Of a DNA stretch of 64,000 nucleotides, positions 1-12,270 are shown one piece after another. The number at the start of each line of letters is the position of its first letter. The stretch's first letter is position 1. This stretch comes from Ecdyonurus torrentis (taxonomy: Eukaryota; Arthropoda; Insecta; Ephemeroptera; Heptageniidae). The stretch covers positions 25,962,308-26,026,307 of the forward strand of contig OX439134.1 in the NCBI GenBank assembly GCA_949318235.1, written 5' to 3'. The position numbers were made by a program, and so were the translations under genes. The notes below the pieces were generated by a model, which saw nothing but the letters and a program-made list of their open reading frames with translations, was not told where the DNA came from and searched no databases.

Positions 1-920
<920 letters not shown>

Positions 921-1302
921 CTCAAACATTTTGACTTTCAGGTTAGTTTCATGTAACAACATTTTATTTTGTGAAGTAGTTGGGTTATATAGTATAGTGC
1001 ATCATTTTTTTTTTTTACATTTTGGGGGGAGGGGGGATAGATACTTGAAATAGATTGAAATGTCTTATCATTTAGAAATCCTTTATGCTTAACAACATTG
1101 CATTTCATTTTAAAAACCACGATATATAACTTGCAAAATTAACGTAAATAAATGACCCAAAACAGCCATACAAAAATTCAAACTTATGCAACCAGTGTAA
1201 CATTTTCTATTGAATATCTCACCATCATGGTAAGATATACAATCGCGCTGATCACATACTTTATAAAGTGTATTTAACGCTTTCTTGCAATTCGGATCTT
1301 GG

Positions 1303-1333
<31 letters not shown>

Positions 1334-2067
1334 CCGTTTCAGAGCTCCCATTTTAATTTTAATAATTAAAAAAAAAAAAAGTCAAAGTTGTTAGGTCTAA
1401 TAAGTTATACATACCTTAAATATTCACATACAAAAATTGTTTTTTGTTTCATTTCTTACAAGAAAAATACACATGTAACTAAAATGCACAACCTTGGTCG
1501 ACAGTCTTGAATACGTATATTGTGAAAACTGTAGTAGTTGTTTGTTAACTTTGACTCAAGTATAAACAATTTCATGTGCTTATTACTATAATAATAATCT
1601 GATATATAACACACATATTATAAGGTATGTACTTCTTGTTGATGAGATATATATACATGATATCAAAAGCGCTATGGGTAATCATTACCTATATAACACA
1701 TGTGAATAGCGTATAATCAAGAGAGTATTATAAATAGAGGGGGGTTATATATACCTTTTGATGTGAACAAGCCTCACTGAACACTAATTATAATAACAAG
1801 TAAAAACACTAATTAATAATTATACATGTATATACTATCAGTTTATAGCAATAACAAAACTGAAATTATTATAATTATATTTGCGTAGTAAAATTGAGCA
1901 ATCAAGTTTAAATGTGCTTCAACGTATATATATATTTTTTTTAAATAAACCGCCAATTAGTCATTTGTGATTTCATATGGTATGTATTCTAATTGAAAAT
2001 CGAAAAAAAATCTAATTTTGATATTCGTAAACCCTGTTTTCTTGTTCCAATGAATGCTTAATTCCAT
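921..2067. other. AT-rich non-coding stretch with a MITE relic
   Basis: No gene seen. It holds an (AT)11 run at 1312-1333, and a segment at ~1182-1357 that matches 46650-46760 (shared ACTTATGCAACCAG, then ACATTTTCTATTGAAT, then TTTCAGAG.TCCC). It also resembles the interior of the TTAA MITE at 2072-2412 (TTTCTATTGAATAT). The relic is therefore probably a decayed copy of that MITE family with its ends lost. Confidence 0.5.
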
Positions 2068-2416
2068 TTAAAGGAACCGTCCAGACAATACAACATGCCT
2101 TTTAATTTATTTAACACAAAAAGGGATTTTCAAAAATACAATTATTTTGTCCAAGAATCTAATTGTGACACCCTAAACGTAAAATAAACTTTTCAGCTTA
2201 TGAATTTCGCACAACTTTTTCTATTGAATATGAACAATCCTGACGTCAGAAATGTTAAAAATTTGTGCATTTTGCTTACTATACAACTGTTTCGTGCTCT
2301 CTTGCGGGGTTACTATTGAGTAATATAGTAAAAATTTAACATGCTTTTGGGTGTTACATTTTTTAGTGTTTAATGAATTAAAAGGGCATTTTGTTAGGAC
2401 TGGACAGCCACTTTAA
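2068..2416. mobile_element. TTAA-flanked MITE, 341 bp
   Basis: A perfect TTAA stands on each side (2068-2071, 2413-2416) of a 341-bp element. Its ends are imperfect inverted repeats: AGGAACCGTCCAG on the left, and AGTGGCTGTCCAG when the right end is read in reverse. The similarity continues inward (GCCTTTTAATTTATTTAACAC against GCCCTTTTAATTCATTAAACAC). It has no coding capacity. A TTAA target duplication is the hallmark of the piggyBac superfamily, so this is likely a piggyBac-mobilised MITE. It contains one TGACGTCA (2241-2248). Confidence 0.75.
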
Positions 2417-2981
2417 GAAGCATAAGATCGTCATTTTTCGTAGTTGGAGCACAAAAAACAAAACAGGGTTTACGAACAACAGTTAGTATCTTTCGAGAAA
2501 TTAGTTTTTTTCCTTCTGTTTTTCTTTTCTTGTTTCTTGTTCACTTATTTGACTTATTTCAAAAAAACTAAAACCAATGTTATCAGTTATCAGTTATATC
2601 AGTTATGAATTTAAAAAAAGGAAAAATATACAAGAAACTTAATATATTTATTTGAATAAGAAGAAAATAATACCTTTTTGCGTACGAATATAAATTTAAT
2701 AATGATCAAATTATATAAGATCTCCCCCAATTTTATATAAATGAAGTAGAATTGAGCAAGTAAAGTTTGACTCGAGTGATGTGAATATTTCAATTAAGTC
2801 CTCCCACCCCTCCCACCAGGTATCTGTCATATCTGAGCTCATTATGTAACAGAGAGAAGAGAGAGATTATATATAATAATGTGAGCATTAGGGGAGCAAT
2901 CATCATCAAGGTATTTCTAACTTAATAATATGTGGTAGAAATATGTTTTATATACTTAATAATGCAAATGATTTCTTAATT

Positions 2982-3057
<76 letters not shown>

Positions 3058-3585
3058 TTAAATTGTTAAAATATTTAATGCAATTTAAACACAAATAAAG
3101 TATTCATATTTCCATATTTTATATAAATATTGATTATTAAATTAATTCCCATTTTTATATTTTATATACATGGCTCAGAAAGTTTTATATTATATACGAA
3201 TTTAATTGCATTTATATAAAATGGAATTCTTTGCGTATAATAATTCATCTGATATCGAATTATTGATAATGGATGTTGTCATAAAAAAATATGAGTTTTA
3301 TTTTTTCCAGTAATGAATTTTATATAACTTATATAACGAACGATTTGAAAGGTTATATTACATTTTTATTAAATTGAAATATTTGTAGATAAATTTATTT
3401 TATATATAATAATAAATATTATAGCCAATACATTTATTACTGATGGCAATCACTTTATTATACGAGTACTCTAAATTCTAAATGTATAACAGATTTTTTT
3501 ATTATTTTTTTTTTATGATCAAATTTTAAATTTAAGTTACAAACTAATAGTGCTCGCGTTATTATTGAACTTAAGAAATTGTTAA
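2417..3585. other. AT-rich non-coding stretch with an (AG)n array
   Basis: Nothing gene-like. It contains an AG microsatellite at 2985-3055 (about 35 units) and otherwise low-complexity AT-rich sequence. Confidence 0.7.
2985..3055. repeat. (AG)35 microsatellite
   Basis: Uninterrupted AG dinucleotide array in AT-rich sequence. Confidence 0.97.
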
Positions 3586-3730
3586 TTAAAGAGATACTGG
3601 CCTCAAAATATGAACTAAAAAATGTAAAATTCATGAGACGGGACCATCATTCATACACATACATTTTGTCCCTCAATCGTTCTGTTCACAAACTAGGGTT
3701 AAAAAACTTTTATGTAGGCAACATTTTTTT
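3586..3730 (+). mobile_element. 5'-terminal fragment of a TTAA MITE family
   Basis: TTAA is followed by AGAGATACTGGCCTCAAAAT and ~120 bp that match the left part of the element at 39208-39318 (GCAATACTGACCTCAAAATATT ... CACAAACTGGGGTTAAAAAA). The match continues to TATGTAGGCAAC, which corresponds to 41890 onward, across the insertion in that copy. No matching right terminus (expected GAGGCTAGTATCTCT then TTAA) is found downstream, so this copy is truncated or strongly diverged. Confidence 0.6.
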
Positions 3731-4765
3731 TTAATATAAAAATATTTGCATTTATAGAAGTTTAATCATATACAAATTACAAGCCCTTCATAAATCTATA
3801 TAAAAATGACATGATATCCAGTTAAACAGTTTGTTAAAATTTCTAAATGTGACAGATCTACGGACTTACGCTTTTTTTTTTTGTTCCTTCTTGTTCAAAA
3901 CTTTAATATGACTTTTCTTTTCGCAAAAATTCTTCTTGAAGCAGGTGGACATTTCCCAGTAATTGACAATAATAGTAAAGGAGGAAAAGTGTCTCTCAAA
4001 ACGAAATGAAGTTTTATAGTTGCAGGGATTAAGTTGGCGGCAATTACGTAAGGATCAATGTGACATCTTAGCTTGCTTCAAGTAGAAGGGGGTGACAGGG
4101 GGGAGAAGAAAAATGTCAGACAAGACAAGGTATATATAGAACGCGTGTAAAACACCCAAGAAACTGCTGGAGTCACTTAACCTGCAGCACCAATTTCTCA
4201 ATGCCTTCTTGTCATCAGTCATTATTGATCTCTAACGCTTTCTTGAAACAAAAAAAATATTATAAAAAGTGCTCTCTTTTTATTGATATCATATTAATAC
4301 AGTAAAAATGGTAGATTATGACAAGAAAAATGTATTATCTTTTATCGTAAAGCAATAAAATTATTTCCAAATTTAAATATATGAAGTGTATGTGTATGTA
4401 TGCTTTATCTTAACAGAGAGAATTACGTCTATATATTCATTATTCTTGGTGAACGTAGGTGCATTTCTTGAATGGTTATGCATACTTCAAAACTTCAACT
4501 GTATATATCATTATATCATACAATATACCATCATGAAATTCAACTTTCTTACTCGCGATTGCTATTGATATAAATTTTACTGTCGCTGCCAATTTTTTTT
4601 TATTTTTTTATTCTTTTCTCTTTTTTTATTGAAAAGATAAACGAGTGATCACGAAACCGCTAATATTACAAAATTATGTCTTAAAATTAAATGTGATTTT
4701 TTGCGTGCAAAAAAAAAATTATCATGTAACATTTCAAGAATTCTGATTTCTGATGTATAACTAAT
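3731..4765. other. AT-rich non-coding stretch
   Basis: No gene, no clear repeat family. A moderately GC-richer patch lies at ~4040-4210. Short open frames here have no recognisable features. Confidence 0.6.
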
Positions 4766-5405
4766 ATCTCAAAACAAAATTAATTTGGGTGAATTCTTTT
4801 TAGATCGTAAACCATATTTTTTGTTATTTATTATTATTGTTATTTTTTTTTACATTAAACTATTTAAGGATTGGTAATTTACTCTCTTAATTTCCATGTT
4901 TATTTCTAGCAATGAGCTATTAAATTGCCTATAAAAGTTAGTATATATATACGCAAAACGCATACCATTATAAACAATATCTTTGTGAAAAAAAATTTAA
5001 TAATAATAATTAGGGACCGGATTTTCAGTTTTGAAAATGTGCATTTTTAGTACTGAATTCAGTCCAGTTTTTTTGCATAATCAGTTTGCAAAAACAGCAA
5101 AATCAGTTCACTTTCAGTTCAATTATACAAAAACAGTGAAATTCAGTTTTGATAATTTTTAACTTAGAAACAAAAATTTATCGATAAAGAAGCATAAAAT
5201 TTATATTTTTTATGAAAAAAACAAATAATAATAATAAAAAATTGTTAAATTATTATCTGATACACTTTACCAGCCAGTATCAAGGAAAGCTGTTCTTGTA
5301 TTTTTGAACTTCTTTTAAACATTTTTATTTTATTTTTCATTAGTGTTCAGTTGAATTTATTTAGTTTTGAGATATGCATAAATAATCATTATTTCAAAGT
5401 ATATT

Positions 5406-5439
<34 letters not shown>

Positions 5440-5479
5440 GTTTATTTTTTATTTATTTTTTTCTTTCTTTTCCTTTTTT

Positions 5480-5513
<34 letters not shown>

Positions 5514-5983
5514 CACGCTATTTTAAGTTTTTGTACGGTAAAAGTCTATTTTCAGTTTCCAAAACTGAGAAAAACTGGTAAAAACTGACAAAAACTTAAA
5601 ATAACTGGCCCAGTTTACAAATTTCAAAAACAGTTTTTTTCAGTCCAAATTTTTTTGCATTTTTGGCAATAAAGCTTCATGATTCGTGGACATCTGAACT
5701 CAGATATGACCTATATAGCATGCATATTTCAAAAACTGAACAAACTGGAGATCCGGTCCCTAATAATAATTACAAACAAATGTCATTTCACCAAAGAAAA
5801 CAGTATTAGGCTAAATATATTAACAAATTTCAAACTTATTTATTGCTATAACATAAAAAATGATAGTAAATCTTTTTATCAAATCAATTTACGTTTTGAA
5901 ATTAATTTAATAAATCATGAGAAAGAGATTATATTATAAGACAATAGATGAATATAATATACACAAGCTGATGTTTCTCTAAT
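4766..5983. repeat. Duplicated unit A, copy 1 (1,218 bp)
   Basis: This unit recurs at 8468-9683 with, as far as I can see by eye, the only difference being two bases in the poly-T run (30 T here, 28 T there). It contains a complete hAT-like MITE (5011-5762) plus about 245 bp of left flank and 221 bp of right flank. Because the flanks were copied too, the second copy was not made by transposition of the MITE. The identical 86-residue open frames in both copies are not genes. Confidence 0.9.
5011..5762. mobile_element. hAT-like non-autonomous DNA transposon (MITE), copy 1
   Basis: The terminal inverted repeat is TAGGGACCGGAT (5011-5022 and, reversed, 5751-5762), flanked on both sides by ATAATAAT. 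That would be an 8-bp target duplication of hAT type, although it falls in an AAT-rich run and is weak evidence alone. Inside both ends are many short CAGTTTT/AAAACTG motifs in opposite orientation. These look like the subterminal transposase-binding repeats of hAT elements. The middle holds (CT)14 and T30. No transposase frame is present. Confidence 0.75.
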
Positions 5984-6399
5984 TTCAGTTAATAATAATT
6001 AACAAGGCGAGGAAAAAAATTACGATGAGTCAGACAAAATTATTAAAGACTTTTATGAGTCATATTACTTTATTACTATGATGATATCAAACGTATGGAA
6101 ATTTCCTGTTACGTTTATTATTATAGGTTAGTCACTACCTAAAAAAATAATCTCATATATCAATATAACAGTATCGTTATACTTTATCATCATGTGGGAC
6201 TCATATTTGCATAATTTATACTTTTAAAATGAGAAATATGCAATGAAAAAAGTAAACTTAGGAGAGTTACAGGTGGTTACAATAATTTAATTCAATAATA
6301 TAGAAAAAGTTGCAACCTCAAAAATAACGATTTTATGTAAAATACCTCGACATTTAAAGATAAAAAAAAAGACGATCGTAAAAAATGTTTTTGTGTGTG

Positions 6400-6452
<53 letters not shown>

Positions 6453-6776
6453 TCCTGATTACAATAATTTTATTTCTTCATTTTTTTTTCTTCTTTTTTG
6501 TTAGTAAAAAAACTTCGTTATGTCGTAATTGAAAAATCAATGTTGGCTTCCAGCACAAAAATTAAATTCATTTGTATTTTTACTTTTTTTTAAAAATATA
6601 TATTATGTAAAGGAACTTACATAATTTAATGCGCAAATTATAAACAAATTATGTTTTTTTTTCTCTAAAATTTTATGCTTTATTTTAAACTTATAATTTT
6701 TTATACAATATATCCTAATTATAGTATGGGCATTTTATTTAAAACACAACTATAAAAAGAAGCAAGAAAAAGAAAA

Positions 6777-6808
<32 letters not shown>

Positions 6809-7253
6809 GAAAGAGAGGAAAAAAAAATGATTATATAGAAAATAGAAGCTTAAAAACTCCCAATGAGGCTGATGAATTGATGACTCTCTTCAATATACAT
6901 TAAAATAAAGATCAAGGTTTTGGTGGGTTGTCAAACCCTTTCAACGTATAATTGAATTATTATATATCATGCTAATTGCTATTTTACCCTTTCGTTCGTA
7001 TGTTTGTGAGATACACATAACAATATAATTTGATCGAGTTCTGCGTTCTGTCACCAAAAGAAAGAATGTATATTGACGAATATCTATGGCCGTTCGGCGT
7101 CTTGTTTTCTATATTGCGTGTTCAGGGTGATCAGATCACTTATTTATTTGTTGTGTATATTGGTTTTCCTTATAAATATTAAGGAAATATTATTTCTTGG
7201 TATTCACAAATTAGCATATTTGCAAGCAGGGCAGCACATATGTATATGACACT

Positions 7254-7293
<40 letters not shown>

Positions 7294-7911
7294 AAAAAAA
7301 TCAGAATGGGAATTACAATAAAGCATGAAAACAGACGAGTATGCTTCACTATAGAGTAGCTTAATTGAAAAGTACTTAATATATAAGTGAAAAACAATTC
7401 ACCTATACTTGAGAATGTAGAAATTTCTCAGCAACCCTCACTGTATTTCATTGATGATTAAAATAAAGGAGATGCAAAACCATACATACATATACCTTGA
7501 GAGTTTGGTGAGAGATGAAATTGAAATTCTCTAAAATCTCTATATATACCTATCCTTTCTTCAGTTTTAGAGAAATTTTCACTTTGAAAGACAGAGGAGT
7601 ATAAATGGTCTCCTATGGAATGAAGGGTTGCTAATCCTGTTCTCTCTCTCTCTCTCTCTCTCATTCTCTGCACAACTCTCTACGTATTTTCCTCTTTACA
7701 TCATGAGATTGATTTATTACGACATTGATTGATTAAACTTTACCTTCTCTCCCTCACACTCTTCTCTTTTCTCTCTCTTTCTCTACCTCTACAGTCCCGT
7801 ATATTTGACCCCCACCCCCGTACATATACCTACTCCTACTCTATATAATACTCTCTTCTAAACGCCTGCAGCTTTTAATTCCATATATAAAATCTCTTCT
7901 TCTTCTTATTC
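5984..7911. other. AT-rich non-coding stretch with GA and TC arrays
   Basis: No gene seen. It contains GA arrays at 6404-6449, 6776-6798 (running into a G12 tract at 6798-6809) and 7257-7289, and a TC array at 7641-7662. A pyrimidine-rich strip with C runs lies at ~7740-7860. The frames at 7179-7397 and 7458-7673 cross these arrays and are unlikely to be real. Confidence 0.65.
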
Positions 7912-8458
7912 GTGTTCATACCAGCATAATTTCTCGCTCTTTTATGCATTCAATCAAGTAAACCATAATAGAGAATGAATGTATATTTAATGTGAAGTTG
8001 GTGCTTACAAAATTTGATCCATTTTAAGTTTCAGAAATATTTTAATATAAAAATTTAGATTTATATAAGATAAAGTATACCTTTAATAATGGAGTTTAAT
8101 GTATTTACATTTAAAAATTTCGCCATGCATAATTTTTTTTATACATACTTTCACTGATAAAAGAAACTACGGTGCAGCAAATATTGCCAATTTTTAATTT
8201 TATAAACAATCATATGCTGCAGTACAACATATTTATTGTGCTTTGCAGCTTAACTACTTTTCAATATTTCAAAAATTATGCTTAAATGTTGCTATGATTA
8301 AATGTTGCTGTAATCAGGCTGTACAGCATAATTATTAAGCCTATTAATATTTTTGTGCAAGAATATTACAGTTAAATATTATTTTAATTGTATTATCAAA
8401 TGCTGAAAAATAATTGCAAATGAAAATAATTTTTCTAGTAAAATAATATAATTTTTAC
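7912..8458. repeat. Direct repeat B, copy 1 (547 bp)
   Basis: Begins GTGTTCATACCAGC and ends AATTTTTAC. It recurs with no visible difference and no indel at 9684-10230 (constant offset 1,772). The two copies flank duplicated unit A2. Its inner part (~8150-8420) is related to a degenerate GCATAAT-rich repeat seen elsewhere in the window. Confidence 0.9.
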
Positions 8459-8467
8459 TATAATATA

Positions 8468-9107
8468 ATCTCAAAACAAAATTAATTTGGGTGAATTCTT
8501 TTTAGATCGTAAACCATATTTTTTGTTATTTATTATTATTGTTATTTTTTTTTACATTAAACTATTTAAGGATTGGTAATTTACTCTCTTAATTTCCATG
8601 TTTATTTCTAGCAATGAGCTATTAAATTGCCTATAAAAGTTAGTATATATATACGCAAAACGCATACCATTATAAACAATATCTTTGTGAAAAAAAATTT
8701 AATAATAATAATTAGGGACCGGATTTTCAGTTTTGAAAATGTGCATTTTTAGTACTGAATTCAGTCCAGTTTTTTTGCATAATCAGTTTGCAAAAACAGC
8801 AAAATCAGTTCACTTTCAGTTCAATTATACAAAAACAGTGAAATTCAGTTTTGATAATTTTTAACTTAGAAACAAAAATTTATCGATAAAGAAGCATAAA
8901 ATTTATATTTTTTATGAAAAAAACAAATAATAATAATAAAAAATTGTTAAATTATTATCTGATACACTTTACCAGCCAGTATCAAGGAAAGCTGTTCTTG
9001 TATTTTTGAACTTCTTTTAAACATTTTTATTTTATTTTTCATTAGTGTTCAGTTGAATTTATTTAGTTTTGAGATATGCATAAATAATCATTATTTCAAA
9101 GTATATT

Positions 9108-9141
<34 letters not shown>

Positions 9142-9181
9142 GTTTATTTTTTATTTATTTTTTTCTTTCTTTTCCTTTTTT

Positions 9182-9212
<31 letters not shown>

Positions 9213-9683
9213 GCACGCTATTTTAAGTTTTTGTACGGTAAAAGTCTATTTTCAGTTTCCAAAACTGAGAAAAACTGGTAAAAACTGACAAAAACTTAAA
9301 ATAACTGGCCCAGTTTACAAATTTCAAAAACAGTTTTTTTCAGTCCAAATTTTTTTGCATTTTTGGCAATAAAGCTTCATGATTCGTGGACATCTGAACT
9401 CAGATATGACCTATATAGCATGCATATTTCAAAAACTGAACAAACTGGAGATCCGGTCCCTAATAATAATTACAAACAAATGTCATTTCACCAAAGAAAA
9501 CAGTATTAGGCTAAATATATTAACAAATTTCAAACTTATTTATTGCTATAACATAAAAAATGATAGTAAATCTTTTTATCAAATCAATTTACGTTTTGAA
9601 ATTAATTTAATAAATCATGAGAAAGAGATTATATTATAAGACAATAGATGAATATAATATACACAAGCTGATGTTTCTCTAAT
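8468..9683. repeat. Duplicated unit A, copy 2 (1,216 bp)
   Basis: Near-identical to 4766-5983, including the flanks of the enclosed MITE. It is joined to B copy 1 through a 9-base linker (TATAATATA, 8459-8467) and runs directly into B copy 2 at 9683/9684. The arrangement B-A2-B suggests insertion of a copied unit A with duplication of 547 bp of the target, or an assembly artefact. Confidence 0.9.
8713..9462. mobile_element. hAT-like MITE, copy 2
   Basis: Same element as at 5011-5762: TIR TAGGGACCGGAT at both ends, ATAATAAT flanks, T28 instead of T30. It was carried here inside unit A2, not by its own transposition. Confidence 0.75.
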
Positions 9684-10230
9684 GTGTTCATACCAGCATA
9701 ATTTCTCGCTCTTTTATGCATTCAATCAAGTAAACCATAATAGAGAATGAATGTATATTTAATGTGAAGTTGGTGCTTACAAAATTTGATCCATTTTAAG
9801 TTTCAGAAATATTTTAATATAAAAATTTAGATTTATATAAGATAAAGTATACCTTTAATAATGGAGTTTAATGTATTTACATTTAAAAATTTCGCCATGC
9901 ATAATTTTTTTTATACATACTTTCACTGATAAAAGAAACTACGGTGCAGCAAATATTGCCAATTTTTAATTTTATAAACAATCATATGCTGCAGTACAAC
10001 ATATTTATTGTGCTTTGCAGCTTAACTACTTTTCAATATTTCAAAAATTATGCTTAAATGTTGCTATGATTAAATGTTGCTGTAATCAGGCTGTACAGCA
10101 TAATTATTAAGCCTATTAATATTTTTGTGCAAGAATATTACAGTTAAATATTATTTTAATTGTATTATCAAATGCTGAAAAATAATTGCAAATGAAAATA
10201 ATTTTTCTAGTAAAATAATATAATTTTTAC
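9684..10230. repeat. Direct repeat B, copy 2 (547 bp)
   Basis: Identical by eye to 7912-8458. After it the sequence continues with ATCTACAGAC, presumably the original right flank of the B locus before the duplication. Confidence 0.9.
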
Positions 10231-10763
10231 ATCTACAGACGAAGGAGTTTTACAATAACAATACCTTGCTATAGAATGTGTATAACTATGGAGAATTTTG
10301 TAATATTTACATAAAACGGATACTGCGGTCAATTTATACCTTTATAATGAAATCACAAGTATGCAACTTCCTTTTTACTTATATTAATATATACATATAT
10401 ACACACACATAAACATAAAATTATAATATAAATAATAAAAATACCACACTATATACAAAAGTCATAATAACAGAGTATTAATAATTAAGAAGGATATAAA
10501 AGATCAATTTAATCCTTATAAAAATCTCTTGTTATATTTTGTTTTATAAACATGTATTAATTTTCATCTAAATAAATATATCACATACACGTAAATAAAT
10601 TACTTTGTGCTGTGTTGAGCACTGTATTAACATGACATTGTATAACAACCCTATCTGTGCACGTAACATGTAGGTAAACTGAGAGAGAGAGAGGTGTCAA
10701 ATCCTTATTAATTGCCTACGCTCGCTATAAGTTACATAAAACCCTGCTTGTTAATTGTACCTG

Positions 10764-10807
<44 letters not shown>

Positions 10808-11544
10808 TCGCCTGCCTGTGCAATATGCTTCTCAAAACCAATTTATCTATATTAACCTTGTAATACTACTGGTTTGCATAACGTTTTGGGGGTTAAAATA
10901 AACGCACGCGAGAGAAAGAGTATACTCTTTTTTTTAGATATATTCACTTTTTTATTATTATTATCAAATTACTTCAAAAACAAGGTGAATGAAAGATCCT
11001 TAGTTAAATAATATTTATTTGTTTTAAGTTCATTATTACAAGTTTTATTTAAAATAATAATATATTTAGAGCATTTCATTTTTTTTTTTTTTTTTTTTAC
11101 ATACATGCTTTGCCATTTGCCAATAAAAGCTATAGCTTCAAAAAATCTTTGCAGCGTGCTTGTTTACAGTACACAAAAATTAAACATTATCATATAGGGA
11201 GGTCAAAAATTATAATATGAACTAATGAAAAAAAAATTGTTATCTAAAAGTTATTTTGAAAAAGCTTGTATAGTCTAATATAATATTTTTATTTCATTTT
11301 TGAATGTAATAATATTACATGAATAATATAGTAATGAGGCATGCCCCGTTGTACGTAGATTATAGAGTTTACGAACAACAATGAGAGTAACGTAACATTC
11401 TTCGTTATTAATCGACCTATTTTCACTCTAACAAAAATGACAATACGTTGATTTAGTTGTAGATGTTATAGCAATATGTGAATTTTAATGTTATGTTTTA
11501 TAAATACAAACCATTATTCGTTATCAAATTAACTAAAATGCAAA
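10231..11544. other. AT-rich non-coding stretch
   Basis: No gene seen. It contains a (CT)20 array at 10766-10805 and a poly-T tract near 11080-11098. The remainder is AT-rich single-copy-looking DNA leading into the splice-like signal at 11564. Confidence 0.6.
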
Positions 11545-11570
11545 TTTCTATATTTTGTTTCAGGTAAGAA
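11545..11570 (+). other. Candidate recursive-splicing (ratchet) site
   Basis: The sequence TTCTATATTTTGTTTCAG is followed at once by GTAAGAACG. A 3' splice site (pyrimidine tract plus CAG, ending 11563) is thus fused to a near-consensus 5' splice site (GTAAGA, from 11564). This is the zero-nucleotide-exon layout of ratchet points described in long Drosophila introns. A possible branch region, TTAACTAAAA, lies ~30 nt upstream. A weaker donor (GAG|GTAGTT, ~11643) could close a short RS-exon. It implies + strand transcription through the window; no exon is proven here. Confidence 0.45.
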
Positions 11571-11731
11571 CGATAAGAACCACTTGTCATTTCCGACCCT
11601 AACATGAAGGAAACATGTGATTTGTCACCTAGAAACCCCTGAGGTAGTTAAATAACAATATTTCAAATAAACATAGAGATAGAGGACCATTCGTCAGGTA
11701 AGCTAGTTCATATTCTAAAGCGATACTAAAT

Positions 11732-11860
<129 letters not shown>

Positions 11861-12194
11861 TTGTTTACTGTAATTTGAAATTCATCTTGTGTCGAGGTGA
11901 ACTTTTGGCTTCTTTTTATCATTCTACTCACGCTCAACATCGATCAACTTTCATATTATAAGAAACGTGAAGTTAAAATAACATACAAAACTATATGCCT
12001 TATATTCTCTTGTTTATTTAAATTTGTATAAGTAACACCTTTTGCAAGAGGGTGTCTCGTATTAAGACAATCTATAAACTGTTTTGTCATTGGAGAAACA
12101 ATATATATATTATGTAAATATGAGCCCTTTTTATGTTTCATTTTCACTTTAATTTTCATTTTAAAATATTAATACTGAAACCATAGTGCATTAT

Positions 12195-12270
12195 AAGAAA
12201 TAAGATACTTCATTGGCCCCAGGCAGTTCATATTAAGTAAATAATATTTACATCAAGCGGTGGTCTAATC
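12195..12270 (-). mobile_element. LINE 3'-tail fragment, copy 1
   Basis: Read on the - strand: AGACCACCGCTTGATG, then GAACTGCCTGGGGCCAATGA. It matches the tail at 29849-29922 and the tail of the LINE fragment at 36904-37655. No coding part was recognised next to it, so this is a truncated or decayed copy. Confidence 0.6.

Noticed and set aside
5679..5939. Identical 86-residue frames here and at 9379-9639
   Set aside because: Their repetition comes from the duplicated DNA unit A, not from protein conservation. The frame spans the MITE end and has no recognisable domain.
8150..8420. CRISPR-like or satellite array
   Set aside because: The repeated motifs are degenerate, irregularly spaced and in both orientations, and the genome is eukaryotic.
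7912..10230. Reading the 547-bp repeats as LTRs around an internal region
   Set aside because: They lack TG...CA ends, a primer-binding site, a polypurine tract and any coding interior. The middle is a copy of unit A found elsewhere without them.
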